Source: Coenobita brevimanus (taxonomy: Eukaryota > Arthropoda > Malacostraca > Decapoda > Coenobitidae). From it: DNA of 64,000 bases. Numbering within the stretch: the stretch's first letter is position 1; each line of letters opens with the position of its first letter. Below the pieces are notes generated by a model. It did not search any database and had not been told where the DNA came from. It was given only the letters and a program-made list of their open reading frames with translations. The position numbers were made by a program, and so were the translations under genes. The DNA lies in the NCBI GenBank assembly GCA_032717465.1, contig CM064655.1, forward strand, positions 21,291,328 to 21,355,327. Direction: 5' to 3'. Below are positions 1 through 11,665 of the stretch, one piece after another.

Positions 1-60
1 TCACCTTATTTGTCAGTCTGTCTCTCCATGTAACTCCATATGCTCCTCTCAGATAACTCA
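1..60 (-). mobile_element. L-B LINE 3' fragment at window edge
   Basis: The reverse complement matches the region of family L-B encoding MSYLRGA..TWRDRL (compare 51776-51835). It is cut by the window start. Confidence 0.7.
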
Positions 61-614
61 TTTTTTGAAACTGATTGAATTTAAAAATTAAACACTATAA
101 ATGAATATAAAACAAACTGTTTAACCATCATTATTTGATTTTAGACACTGAAAATAAATTTGTTGCACATAAAATTAATTTCTGTTCAGTATTTTCTTCT
201 AAGTGACTGTGTTGTTAAAAATGACATAATATGCAGTGTGTATATAGTGTAATTTAATTGTTATCATTGTACTGTCTTTCATAACATTTTGCAGCAGTAC
301 AGTAGTGCTAATCCATTACTTTATAACTGTACAGTACCGTATACCATACAAAATCAGCAAAGGAAACTAAAATGTAATTTTAGAAACTGTAAATTGATAA
401 CTGTTTTTGTATCCTGCAATAAACACATCATCATTAAACAATAACCACAGTGCATTGATATTCATAACAAAACATACATACTGTGTAGGATTTTCATCGT
501 TAGAATTTAACATCTGATTTTAGTCCTACAGTACAGAGCTGATCCATTATTATATTACTGTACAGTACCGTATTCCCCCCCCCCCCAAAAAAAAAAAAAA
601 AAAATGCAACAAAG
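61..614. other. AT-rich sequence, no gene seen
   Basis: No ORF or splice structure. It contains several short copies of the motif TACAGTACxGTA and ends in a C then A homopolymer (577-603). Confidence 0.6.
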
Positions 615-1917
615 TGTGGTAATTGGAGGGGAATCTCTTTGTCACCGATAGCTTTGAAAGTTTTCAGTAGTGTTGTTAAATAGGTTGGAGCCAGTGGTTG
701 AGGGTATTCTGAGGGATGAACAGGCTGGTTTTAGAAAGGGACGTGGTTGCAATGATCAGATCTTTATAGTTAGGCATTTGATGCGGCAAGTTAATGAAAT
801 GAGAGTGCCGTTAAGTCTTTGTTTTGTTGATTTTGAAAAGGCTTTTGATAGTGTTTCGAGAGAGACTATGGGGAAGATCATGAGACATTATGGAATACCA
901 GAGGAGTTTGTGAGGGTCATTATGAACATGCATGAGGACACATTTTGTAAAGTGATGGTTGATGGTTGTCTGAGTGATTCGTTTGAAGTCAAGTCCGGAT
1001 TAATTCAAGGTGGTGTTCTATCGCCTTTACTATTTATATTGGTCATTGATTACATTATGAAACGCGTTGGAACAGAAACCGGTGCAGGTATACTTTGGGG
1101 AGAGAACAGGAAACTTTTGGATTTAGATTATGCAGATGATATAGTTTTGATTTGTGATGGGCCAGAAGAGATGCAGAGAGTGTTGGACTGTTTGGTGAGT
1201 GAAGGTCGCAAGGTGGGTTTGGTTATTAATTGTGGAAAAACTGAAATAATCAATATGAATATGGAAAATGCGCAGGAATGTGTAATTGGAGGTATGATTG
1301 TAAAGCAAGTTGATAGGTTTAAATATTTAGGTACTTATTTAGCCAAGGATGGTTCTTTGAACTTTGAATTCGAGGAAAGGTTAAAGAAGGCTAATCAGGC
1401 AATGGGAATGCTTAAAAATATTTGGAATAATAACAATTTCTCTGTGCATACAAAAATCAAACTTCATAAGGTAATGGTTAGGAGTATCTTAATTTATGGA
1501 CACGAGTCTTGGTACAGCACAGTGACTATGGAAAATAAATTCTTGGTGTTTGAAAATAAAGCACTTAGACGAATATTAGGAGTTAAGTGGTGGGAAAGGA
1601 TACCAAATAGTAGAATTAGAGAAATAACGGGAGTGCAGCCGATCGATGAATATGTTAGATTCTCACGATGGAAGTGGCTAGGACATGTGTATAGGAGACA
1701 GGGAATAGTACGAGGTACACCAGGGTGGGTGGCACTTGGTAGGAGAGGTAGAGGAAGGCCAAAAGAGACATGGGTGAGGACAATGAGACGGGAAGCTGGA
1801 GATGAGTGTTGGGGAGATCTTGAGGAGTTAGCACAAGATAGGATGTGGTGGTGTGAGTTCATCGAGGCCCTATGCATCCCCGAGGGTGCCACAGGAAATG
1901 ATTGATTGATTGATTGA
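615..1917 (+). mobile_element. L-A RTE-like LINE, 5'-truncated copy
   Basis: The similarity to the longer copy at 23089-25857 starts at TGTGGTAATTGG (615) inside the reverse transcriptase. It ends in (TGAT)n after the stop at 1905. A 411-codon reading frame (670-1905) is open, with RT motifs FVDFEKAFDSV, IQGGVLSPLLF and LDYADDIVL and the C-terminal stretch WLGHVYRR. The frame has only about five residue differences from the other copy, so both insertions look young. The nominal start is not a real one because the element is truncated. Confidence 0.88.
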
Positions 1918-1943
1918 AAGTGAAATTTAATTTTAGAAACTAT

Positions 1944-2285
1944 TACCTCCACCTGGGAAGTTATGTTTTACCCCACGTTTGTTTGTTTGTCTGTTTGTCT
2001 GTTAGCAGGATTACTCAAAAAGTTATGAACGGATTTTGCTGAAATTTTGTGGAAGGGTGGCCCTTGTGCCAGGAAAGATATTTTGTAAATTTTGGGCCGG
2101 ATCCGGATCAAACAGTTCTTAATGAATTTCAGTGAAGTTTTATGGAAAGGTGGGCCATGGACCAAGAAAGACTTGATCATATTTTTGGGAGGATCCTGAT
2201 CCGAATCGTATATCCACGCATCCGGATCCGGATCCTTTTTAATGGCAATGGCTTTGGCGGAGGTATGCTCTCTCTGAGTGCTTTC
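1944..2285 (+). repeat. Interspersed MITE-like repeat with GTTTGTCTGTTAGCAGGATTAC core
   Basis: It starts ACCTCCACC and ends GGCGGAGGTATGC, a short inverted pair. Inside are a GTTTGTTTGTCTG run, TACTCAAAAAGTTATGAACGG and several GGATCCGG-type repeats. I recall this general type as widespread in animal genomes, mechanism unknown. A differently diverged relative lies at 37983-38520. Confidence 0.5.
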
Positions 2286-2600
2286 TGGTGATTAATATTT
2301 TCAGTAAGTATCAACATGAGTGTCTTCACCTTAGATTTCATCATCTTTTTGCTGTATGTTTCAGAATGCAGTACAGTACTGAAAGAAATAGCAGTACAAT
2401 ACTGTACATAACAGTACAATATATTTTTAAGCACTAAAATGTGTGAATAAAAAAAAATAAAAAATAAAAAGTATACAGAACTGTATAAAACCTTGAAGTT
2501 TTTTTTTTTTTAACCTGGATTTTATTTGGGTTTTATTGTTGAAAAAAAAAAAAAATGGATTTTGTTCTTATAAATTCCAGATGGGTTGGAAGAAAATTTA
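2286..2600. other. AT-rich, A/T homopolymers, nothing coding
   Basis: Holds poly(T)/poly(A) runs (2497-2560) and CAGTACAATACTGTAC-like short palindromes. No gene seen. Confidence 0.5.
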
Positions 2601-3080
2601 TGGCAGCGGTCATGGTTCAATGTGGCAATGATGGTTGTGCAGTGTGGAATGATGGTGGTGGAGCTATATGGTACTGGTAGCGGTTATTAGCTGGTAGTGA
2701 TGGTGCATTGTGGTGGTGGTTATCCAATGTGGTGAGGGATGTGTAGAGTGGTGGTTGTGATGCTTACGGTGTAGTAGCCAGATGTGTTTTGTACAACAAC
2801 GTAGAAATAGGTGTATTCTTTATAATGACAATATCCCTTTTTGCAGATAAGGCATGGCAGTGGCAGAAGAAGGGTGCAGACTCTTCGGTATCATCTCTGT
2901 TGGTGTTCTGCTGCATCCCACTCCAGCAGCAGTTGCACTTCACCTTTCACCCATCTCCACACAGACAATGCAGTATGGGATATTTACCATACTGTGACAA
3001 GTCTTAGTTTGTTAAGGTGTGTAAATCTGCTTATGTTTTGTTGTTGTTATCAATACCCCACCAGCCTCATCTGAATGTGA
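2600..3080. repeat. Dispersed segment, paralogous to 9040-9410
   Basis: GTGGTG-rich sequence is followed by TTTTTGCAGATAAGGCATGGCAG and a CATCCCA..CCAGCAG stretch. The same order occurs at 9040-9410 (TTTTTCCAGATAAGACATGGCAG). Both look like an acceptor plus exon, but the frames do not agree, so I treat them as copies of a repeat. Confidence 0.45.
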
Positions 3081-3709
3081 ACCCAACAGACTTTAGGAAC
3101 CTGACAGCTTTGGCTTGGTACTCCCAAATATCTTGATTAAGGTGTTATTGAATGATCATATGTTACGTGATAGTGTGTTGCCTGTGGTGAGCAAGTACAG
3201 TATGTTGTGGTATGGGAGAGTGCAGTACATACAGTGAAAGCATAGTGAATTATTTTGTGTTGGTACCAGTGCAGGACATTGTTGATGGTGACACTGTAGT
3301 CTAGCTAAAATGCAGCCTTATCTCTCTGGAAAAAGTGGTTTCTGAAGGATAAAAGTCAGGTGGGGGAGCTTAGAGGATGTTGTTTGGCTGGAGGTTTTGA
3401 ATGAGTGTGTTGACTGTGTTTGTGTATAATTTGTGCATATGAAGCGTTATGTTTAGAGAAGGAGGAGGGGAAGGGGAAGGAGAAGGAGGAGGAGGAGGAG
3501 GCAAAAAAAAAAAAGGAAAAAAAATATAGTGATGAATGGAAGATTCGTCATGTTTTGTTTCTTTGTGGTGATGCAACATTGAAATTACATTGGTGGGATG
3601 GATCCTTTGCTAAAGCAGTGATGTTTTTACCAGGTCCTCATGTTCACATGGTCCTTGTCTGGGCATAGCATTGTTTCTTGGTACAAGTGATATGGTATAC
3701 ATTTGTGGT
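3081..3709. other. No gene seen; purine-rich run
   Basis: A polypurine (GGA/GAA) tract runs 3458-3525, otherwise unremarkable. Confidence 0.5.
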
Positions 3710-4190
3710 CTTTGTTGTTTTTGTTGCTGCTGCTTAACCTTGGTCTGTCTTGTCCGAGTTGACCCACTGGCCACAGGTAGGCAACTGCTTCTGTGGGGAT
3801 ATCCTTCAATTACAGTACTGTACATACACAGTGCCGAGAACCAGCGACCCTTTGTGGTAAACAGTGCCTTAGCAGGATTGGACCATGGTCTCTTCGTGCA
3901 GCAAGATGCAGGGAACTATGGGGTTTGGTTCCAGGGTAGATGCTGAAGCTGCTTAGCTCCGTCCAGGGAGGACATTGCCTCCATGTGTAGGCTCCTTGTC
4001 AGCACCTGTGGTCCATGTAAATCCTATTAGTATTCGTAAAGTTTTGTTTTGTATTTTTGTAAGTTCTTCCAAGATTGTGGCTGTTAACTGGGCTAAGCAA
4101 AGTACAGTAACTGTTTGTGTGAATGATCTCTGTAGATTGTTCAGCTGTTCCTTTGGTCGTCCATTGGTAATCCCCATGAGGGTTTTCTAA
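3710..4190 (-). mobile_element. L-E LINE 3' end fragment with (AAC)n tail
   Basis: On the minus strand a frame reading KIQNKTLRILIGFTW (reverse-transcriptase thumb region) leads into a 3' region shared with 10737-11060 and, inverted, 28935-29280. The tail on the minus strand is a run of AAC-type triplets (seen here as TTGTTG at 3712). Confidence 0.55.
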
Positions 4191-4427
4191 ACGTGAGTTT
4201 ATGAGGTGCATTTGCACTGATGTTGCTTGCATAGTTGTTGTTTGTTTCCATGAATGGAGAACGCCTGTATTCTGCGTATGGATTTTTTTTTTTAATTTGT
4301 ATTTTTTTCTTTCATCCGTTCATCTTCTGTTAAGAAAAAAAAGTTCAGGCACTTTAGGTTGGCTTTCCAACAGGATTGATAGATTAAAGTGTGTTTAAGA
4401 TCTGCGTCTGTCTGGAGTGCAGAGTGA
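4191..4427. other. No gene seen
   Basis: T-rich, contains poly(T) at 4288. Nothing recognised. Confidence 0.4.
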
Positions 4428-5440
4428 TATTGTAATTGACCTCGATGGTGAAACATTCATTCTGTTTTGCCTTATCTATTGTTCTGGTAAATATTATACA
4501 GGTGCCGTTGGAGTTTGTCTACTGCTTGTTGAGTTTATGAGTGTTCTGAAGCCATTGGTAGGTCATCAGTACAGGGCAGTACTGTTATGGGGGGTGGATG
4601 GAAGGGGAGTTGATGGATTGCAGAGGAAAAGGTTACAAATGAGGGTGAGAGGGCAGAGTGCAGTGTGACACTGGTGGATAGCAGGCAATTCTGAACTGGA
4701 ACTTTAGTTTTGGTACAGCATATCGTCATTATCATCCAGACCTCCTTCTCCCCCCCCCCCAGGGTCCAGACAGCCCAAGTTTGCCTAATCCAATGGACAA
4801 TGCTTCCATTCGCTCATCATTCAAGCCCCGGGAATCCTGGCTCTGTCTGATACACCACCACATTCTGTAGCTTCACGTAAACGTATCCGATAGAGTCAAT
4901 CCGAACTCAGTCAAGTTAAAAAATATTTGACTTCGGTGGTGAAGTATTCATTCTGTATTGCCTTATCTATTGTTCTGGTAAATACTATACAGGTACCGTT
5001 GGAATTTGTCTACTTCTTGTTGAGTTTTTGAGTGTTCTGAAGCCATTGGTAGGTCATCAGTACAGGGCAGTACTGTTATGGGGGGGTGGATGGAGGGGGG
5101 TGTTGATGGATTCCAAAGGAAAAGGTTAAAAATGAGGGTGAGAGGGCAGAGTGCAGTGTGACACTGGTGGATAGCAGGCAGTTCTGAACTGGAAGTTTAG
5201 TTTTGGTACAGTATATCATCATCATCATCCGGACATCCTTCTCCCCCCACCCCTCCCAGGGCAGGGTGAGGAGTAGCAACATCCAGACAGCCCAAATTTG
5301 CCTAATCCAATGGGCCACTCTTCTTTTCGCTCATCATTCAAGCCCAGGGAATCCTGGCTCTAGTTGATACGTCACCACATTCTGTGGCTTCACATAAACG
5401 TATCCGATAGAGTCAATCCCAACTCTGTCAAGTTAAAAAG
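4428..5440. repeat. Tandem duplication (about 493-bp unit) containing an L-C LINE 3' end
   Basis: 4428-4920 and 4921-5440 are copies of each other; compare GGTCATCAGTACAGGGCAGT at about 4561 and 5052. The second half of each unit (about 4700-4920 and 5190-5440) matches 59270-59500, which is the 3' end of a minus-strand L-C LINE with an (ATC)n tail. Confidence 0.75.
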
Positions 5441-6339
5441 GGGAGCCAGTATACCCTTTCAAAAATTATTTGACACTCCTGATTGTGATGAGCATTGAAA
5501 TGGTGCGTAGAAGTGAGACTATATTTACTTGGTAATGTTTGTAATCTTAATTCTTGGTTTGTGTGTCGTATTGTATCACACTACTGGGACACTGAATAAT
5601 TTGTTTAGTGTGTAAGATTTTTGTTATCACGATATGTCTTTGTTCTGTTTCAAAAGCTCTATTTGTCTGTTGCTGGGTGTTGTTTCTTGTTGAAACCACC
5701 TAATGTGAGTTGGGTCAACCTAGAAAGGTGTTTGATAGCTGAGTGCTTGGATCAAAATCCATGTTAGGAGTTAGACAACTATGTTTGGGGTGATTTTTTG
5801 TAAAAATACTTTTCCCATGAATCTTGATGGTGTGCGAAGCAGTGATATTGGTTTATACGGTGTTAGACTATTGAACGATTTGTCAGAGTTAAATGCAGAG
5901 AGGGGAGATTGCTTTCTGCCAAATATCAGGGGTTTGATTTTGATTCAAGAAGTTGAAAATTTTGGTAAAGGTGTTCATGGCTATGGGACCAAGATGTAGT
6001 AAGTTGATCTTTGTCAATTGGTCTGGTCCTACTCCCTTTGTACTTTGATCACTTGCTGGACTCATTGTGAGGTGGATGAAATGAGTATATGTATGCTTCT
6101 TTTAAGTTCCCTTTTTTCCCGTTATAGCTGTGTTTTCAAGTTTGGTTTTGCTGACTGATGTATAAAAAAGTTGTGAAATAAAGTTTTTGTGGGCTAAGTG
6201 ATGGATAGCATATTTGTTAGGTTGTCTGCTTGTTCCTTGATGGTGGGGTTGGTCAGTCATTGTTCAGTAAGGCTTCTAGGGTTAGAGCGGTGAGTTTTGG
6301 TATGTGTGGATGCTTGTTAGTGTCTTCCAAAATTTGCTG
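5441..6339. other. No gene seen
   Basis: No open frame above about 90 codons and no splice structure that joins to anything. Unrecognised sequence. Confidence 0.4.
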
Positions 6340-7640
6340 TTGTTTGTTGTTGTTGCTTGATCCCAGTCATGCCTGGCCCAGCAGACCGTTAACTGCAAGT
6401 AAGCAGCTGCCCCATGTAAGGTCGTCTTATAGGTTCTTGACACTGTTGATGTGGGTGTGTCTTAGATTAGCATGTCCTGTGTATTGCTTCATAATGTGAG
6501 CTATTTTGTGTCAGCCTGTTGTACAAAAAGGGCAAGTGTCGTCTGTGTTTTCACCCACCCCGAATCTAAGCTGATAGCTGAGGAGGGGTTGGTGATGTCC
6601 TGACAAAGGCCAAGCTAGGTGAACTTGATCAGCTCTACTCTGATGGTTGGATGTCTGGAGGGGAGTGCTTGTAGGAGAGCGCTCTGACAGAGGTATTCTA
6701 TTGTCCTGAGTGTGAAATGGGTATGCAGGTGCTTCTTCATTGCTTGTGCTGGAGTGTCTGGAAGTGGGATGTTGTTGAAGTGGATTTGGTGAAGTTTGTT
6801 TTGGGATTGTTTTAGGTCTTTACTTGTGTTGTGTGACTGTCATTAAGATAGGGGTGTTGTGTGGTAGCACAGACACATGGCAAAGTATTCTCAGAGAGGA
6901 CTTTGGTTTCAAAGTGTTAAGTGAGCTGTGAAAATGGTATTAGTCCAGCCGGTAATGAGGCATAGAGCATTGTCCTTTACGGTCTGCAAGGTGCTGTAGT
7001 GGCTGGTAGATAGGATGGGGCCCATGCAAGAGAGGCATTGGACAACACTGACCTAAAGTATTGCTTGTAGAGTAGGGAAAGTGTTTCTTTCTGTTGTCCA
7101 AAGTCTCTCCCTGTAATTACCCTGAGTGCAATTAGTCTGGGAGTAGACAGCCTCTTGACGTCTTGCATGTGGTCCTTGAAGGTGAATCCAGTGTTGTACT
7201 GCATGTCACTTCAAGGATCTTGATGGAGGGTGTGTGTGGCACAGGTACATTGATGAGTGTGATGTTTGGGGTATAGCTGTGCTTATAAATGCTGATGGTG
7301 ATCTGTGTAGTGTAGATTTGGTAGGAGGAATTGTCTACCTGTTGTCTTCAACTCATGCCTGAAGTGTGTTGAGGTAGACTTGTTGCAGGCTGTATTTGTA
7401 ATATAGTGTGGGGTTGTTATGGTAATATCATCAGCATATGAGACAAAGTTTATGATTAGTTGGGGTGTAGAGAATATCATGCTCATATAGGTTGAAAAGT
7501 GTGAGTGAAAGAACAGTGTTCCATGGTCGAACTTTGTTAGGGAAGTTTTGTGTTCGTTGTGACTTGCCCTGGAGTATAACATACACTTGTCTACCAGGTA
7601 ACTAGTTGGCAGTCCAGTGCCTGGTATTGTTCTCTGTGTT
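6340..7640 (-). mobile_element. L-E LINE, degenerate
   Basis: Minus-strand frames carry fragments of a reverse transcriptase: FVSYADDITIT (near 7430), then TGFTFKDHMQDVKRLSTPRL and SLLYKQYFRSVLSNASLAW (near 7050-7190). An (AAC)n-type 3' tail lies at about 6335-6360. Frames are broken throughout. Confidence 0.6.
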
Positions 7641-8190
7641 TGTGTTGTAGATTTAGGAGATTAGTTTCCACTGGGGGATGGCATCAAAGGCTTTATTTAT
7701 GTGTATGTATTGTTTTAAGAATTGTACATTGTGCAGCTTGTGCAGTGGTGATGCTGTCAGATACAGATAGGTTGGCTGGTGCAGTGTATAGTACCATATT
7801 CCAGAATCAGTGTCCTGTTGTAGCTTAACCCCTTTGCCACGATGATGTACCCTTTCCGTCATATCCAGGCAATATGAGCACATGAAGACATACTCAGAAT
7901 GCCATAAGCCAATACTTTATTATGGGAATAGCAGAAGACTGTCTGAAGCATCCTGGCTGCTCCTCTTACTTATTGTATATGGTACTGAATGTAAAGATAA
8001 GCCTCACCTATTTTTTCGATCCACCAGTAAAAAACAATTAACTAACGTTTTGCAAGGGTGAGGAGGAAGTCAGTGTCTGTATGACTGTGGTCAGAGGTGA
8101 ATTATTCAAATGGATTACCTCCTTTTTAGTGAACCATGACTGAATTACAAATGAATATTGTGTTCTACTTGCTTCATCAAGAGATGATTG
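7641..8190. other. No gene seen
   Basis: Unrecognised sequence between an L-E relic and the piggyBac-like fragment. It may include flanking sequence of either. Confidence 0.35.
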
Positions 8191-8660
8191 CCAACCATCA
8201 ACGGATGGCTACAAAAGTGATGACTTCTCTGATGAAGCCCTCAGTAGTGACGAGTTTAGTGATAAGGAGGAGAAGGAAATGGAGGAGGATGGCAGTTACT
8301 TAGCGACATTGTCAGTGATACAAGACCAAACAGGTGTCAGAATTCACCGATGAAAATTCGGGTCTGAACCCTGCAAGTGATGACTCAGCCATTGTCACCC
8401 TTCTGATGTGTTCATTCTTATTTTTGGTGAAGAGATTGTGAAGAAACATTGTGAATGGACAGATCAAAAGGCGGATAATTTTTCAAGGCCAGTCCCACGA
8501 AAAAAAGAGAAAATAAACCGTATAAAGGGAAGGCCCATGACTGAATGTGACATGTACACATTTATTGCCCTATTGTTAGCCATGGGTTGTGGAATTATGG
8601 AGTTACGGAAGGGAGATTCCAGTTTACTGATGAGAACAGTGAGTTACAATTTTAACTAGC
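8191..8660 (+). pseudogene. piggyBac-like transposase N-terminal fragment
   Basis: An acidic stretch (DEFSDKEEKEMEEDGS, broken frame) is followed by IVKKHCEWTDQKADNFSRP, then MTECDMYTFIALLLAMGCG at about 8540-8600. This resembles the region before the catalytic core of piggyBac-derived transposases (an E/F..L..MG motif after an acidic N-terminus). The catalytic domain is absent. The assignment comes from memory of the family and is tentative. Confidence 0.4.
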
Positions 8661-9039
8661 TGTAAAATAACTGGCCCTTAATTAATCACTGTATACTGTA
8701 CATGCTATAATCTCTTATCCCACAGTCATGATTTTGACCATTCTGGTGTAAAAATCAAACAGTAAACAATAATGATCTTATGTTCATAGGGACAGTCACA
8801 AAAGAAAAACTATGAAATTAACCTCGTGGTTCAAGCAAGTTCAGTCTGAGCTGGCTTGGGTGACCGTAGATTGCTGTGGCACTTTGTTAGTACAGTATTC
8901 CAGCAACACTGGAAACTGTACCAGGAGTTTGTTTGCTATTATATACAGTATATTCTTAAGAAATAAATATCCAGAAAATTCAATCTCTTTAAAAACTGTT
9001 ATTTTTAGAGCTTTGGAATTCATACATTAGGAACTGCAC
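8661..9039. other. No gene seen
   Basis: AT-rich, nothing recognised. Confidence 0.4.
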
Positions 9040-9410
9040 TGCAGTTCATGATGCTGTGTGGTTGTGGGGATGGTGGATTAGCGAGATGGTGGAGGCTGTG
9101 GTGCAGTGTGAGGGTAGTGGCAGTGCTGGTGCAGTGTGGTGGCAGTGGAGTAAAATGGTCATGGAGTGTACAGTTGAACAAACAGATGTGCACAGTATTT
9201 TTTACTAACGATGTAATCTAGTTCTCTTGTGAATCATAACAGCACCCCTTTTTCCAGATAAGACATGGCAGAGGCAGAGGATGGGTGTAGACTCTCCAGT
9301 GGCATCTCTGTTGGTTTCCTGTTCCATCCCATCCCAGCAGTTGTCCCACTCACACACCTCCACATAAACAAGATGGTTACAGATGTTAACTGTCCCGAGG
9401 TAAGTGTTTA
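9040..9410. repeat. Dispersed segment, paralogous to 2600-3080
   Basis: GTGCAGTGTG-rich sequence, then a pyrimidine tract, CAG and ATAAGACATGGCAG, as at 2841. See the partner entry. Confidence 0.45.
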
Positions 9411-9670
9411 CAGTATATTGTTAAGGAGATCGTGGAACTGTCATATACATCCACTTAAATGTCAAGGAGTTTTCTCATTGTACATCTTATTTCTTGTAGC
9501 TCAGTGGCAGGATATGACAGTTCAACAAGTCCACATACTTTCTGTAGCACCTCCTTGAGTCTAGCAACATATTTAGTGCAGATACCATTTACAGCTCAGC
9601 AGTAAACACAGAGAATTGACAGTTTTAGGATAAATTAATGACTGAATTTTTTCCCACTGTGAAATTATTT

Positions 9671-10186
9671 TGGTGGTAGGTGGGGGCGCTCACCACCTAT
9701 TCGCTTGATGTCGTGCTGCGCTTGGGTGTCTACCCTTTCCTCTCCTCCTTCCATCCTCTTCTGTCTTTCTTTCCTTCATTTTTTCCTCTTCCTACTGCAT
9801 ACGGGTGAATTTACACTCCCTTTTTTGTCTTTCTATCTTTCTTTCATTCTTTCCTCTTCATTCTGCCTGTGGGTGACTATACTGAGTGACAAGCCAAATG
9901 GTTTCTCGTACACCAGGAAACCATTTACTGCTCTGGGTGTTAACCACATAACCACGTTATGGCGCCTGGTGGTTTAGTGGGTAATTAAAGCACTCCAATC
10001 GAATTGAGCCTGTGTACGTTTATATCCAAGGGATGGTTGGGGTTTATTGCTTATGTAATGCTACTCAGGGATGAATGAGGCTGGTCACTTTCATCTTAAA
10101 TGTCAGGACCAACTTGCCTAGCCCCGGGCTTCTACGCTCCTCTTGGGGCAACGTAGGATTGGATGATGGATGGATGGATGGATGAA
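9671..10186 (-). repeat. R1 repeat (SINE-like, tRNA-related head)
   Basis: An inverted full copy of the repeat at 38778-39284 and 42820-43326. It contains GGCGCCTGGTGGTTTAGTGG and, about 55 bp later, GTTTATATCCAAGGG, resembling pol III A and B boxes. It ends in (GGAT)n. Orientation is given relative to the copies at 38.8 and 42.8 kb. Confidence 0.7.
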
Positions 10187-10736
10187 TGGTAGAATTGTTT
10201 AAACTAGGGGAGATCTGGGGACACTTCATTACCAAAAACTGCAGGTTCGCATTTAGAGTTTTCCTTCTAGGTGGACCACCAACCAAGAGCAAACTCTGTT
10301 GGACAGGTGAGTGTGAAGCTATGTGCAGAATAAGTTTTTGACCTGCCAGGTGGAGCCAAAACTCTGGGTGTTTGAATGGTGAGTGAATGGGAGTGTGGCT
10401 CATTCACTTGCGGAAACTCTGGTTTGCATCTCACTGTCATTTTTTTCTGGCTCTGTGGACCTTGGAGTGGGCAAGGAGGTCTGGATGATGATAATGATGA
10501 TGATGATGACGTGGCAGCAGTAATAATACGGTGTTGGTGGTTCCGTGTGGTGGCACCATTAGTATGGTGAGTTGGTGTTGAAAGTACGTTATGGTTTGTT
10601 TGGTACAGGGTGATGATAGCATTGGTAAAATGTGGTTCTAGTTGTGGTATGGTGTGATGTTGTTGGCTCTGCAACCTTGCGGTGGCTTTGGTACAGTTTG
10701 GTGGTGACACTGGTAGAATGTGATGATGCCGGCGGC
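10187..10736. other. GTGGTG/GATGAT-rich sequence, no gene
   Basis: Simple-sequence-rich DNA with a (GAT)n stretch at about 10485-10510. No supported gene. Confidence 0.4.
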
Positions 10737-11060
10737 GTTGTTGTTCTTGTTGTTGTTGTTGTTACTTAACTCATGTCTGTCTGGTCGACCAGAGCCATCG
10801 ACCATAGGTAGGCAACTGCTTCTGTGGGGCGCTCCTTTTGATACAGTACAGTACATACGAGTATGTGCAGGGATCCGGTGCTTCTCTGTGGTAGACTCCA
10901 CCTCATCCAGGGTCCTTCTTACAGCAAGGTGCGAGGAAATATGGGGAGGTCTGGCTCCTGGGTGGATGCCACAGCTGCTTTAACCAGAGTGAATAACACT
11001 GCCATATGTAGAACCCTTGTTAGCGCCTGTTCGTCATCAGTGCCTGCTCCTCGTCAGCGC
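10737..11060 (-). mobile_element. L-E LINE 3' end with (AAC)n tail
   Basis: Clearly similar to 3710-4015, e.g. GGTAGGCAACTGCTTCTGTG at about 10806 and 3776. The TTGTTG run at 10740 is the tail on the minus strand. Confidence 0.6.
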
Positions 11061-11063
11061 CTG

Positions 11064-11665
11064 GTACAGTGTGGGGGTAGTTAATGGTTGTGTTCTGGGG
11101 GTGGTGGTACAGTGTGGTGGTAGTTACAGGTTGTGTTCTGGGGGTGGTGGTACAGTGTGGCGGTAGTTAATGGTGGTATTCTGGGGGTGGTGGTACAGTG
11201 CGGTGGTAGTTACAGGTTGTGTTCTGGGGGTGGTGGTACAGTGTGGTGGTAGTTAATGGTGGTGTTCTGGGGGTGGTGGTACAGTGTGGTGGTAGGTAAT
11301 GGTGGTGTTCTGGGGGTGGTGGTACAGTGTGGTGGTAGGTAATGGTGGTGTTCTGGGGGTGGTGGTACAGTGTGGTGGTAGTTAATGGTGGTGTTCTGGG
11401 GGTGGTAGTACAGTGTGGTGGTAGGTAATGGTGGTGTTCTGGGGGTGGTGGTACAGTGCGGTGGTAGGTAATGGTGGTGTTCTGGGGGTGGTGGTACAGT
11501 GCGGTGGTAGGTAATGGTGGTGTTCTGGGGGTGGTGGTACAGTGTGGTGGTAGTTAATGGTGGTACAGTGTGGTGGTGGTGGTACAGTGTGGTGGTAGTT
11601 AATGGTGGTACAGTGTGGTGGTGGTGGTACAGTGTGGTGGTGGTGGTACAGTGTGGTGATGGTGG
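11064..11665. repeat. 43-bp minisatellite
   Basis: About eleven head-to-tail units of 43 bp beginning TACAGTGTGGTGGTAGTTA and ending TTCTGGGGGTGGTGG, followed by shortened units. Units vary at a few positions (TTAATGG or TTACAGG). The opposite strand is open and reads a His/Thr/Val/Pro repeat, which follows from the composition. Confidence 0.93.
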
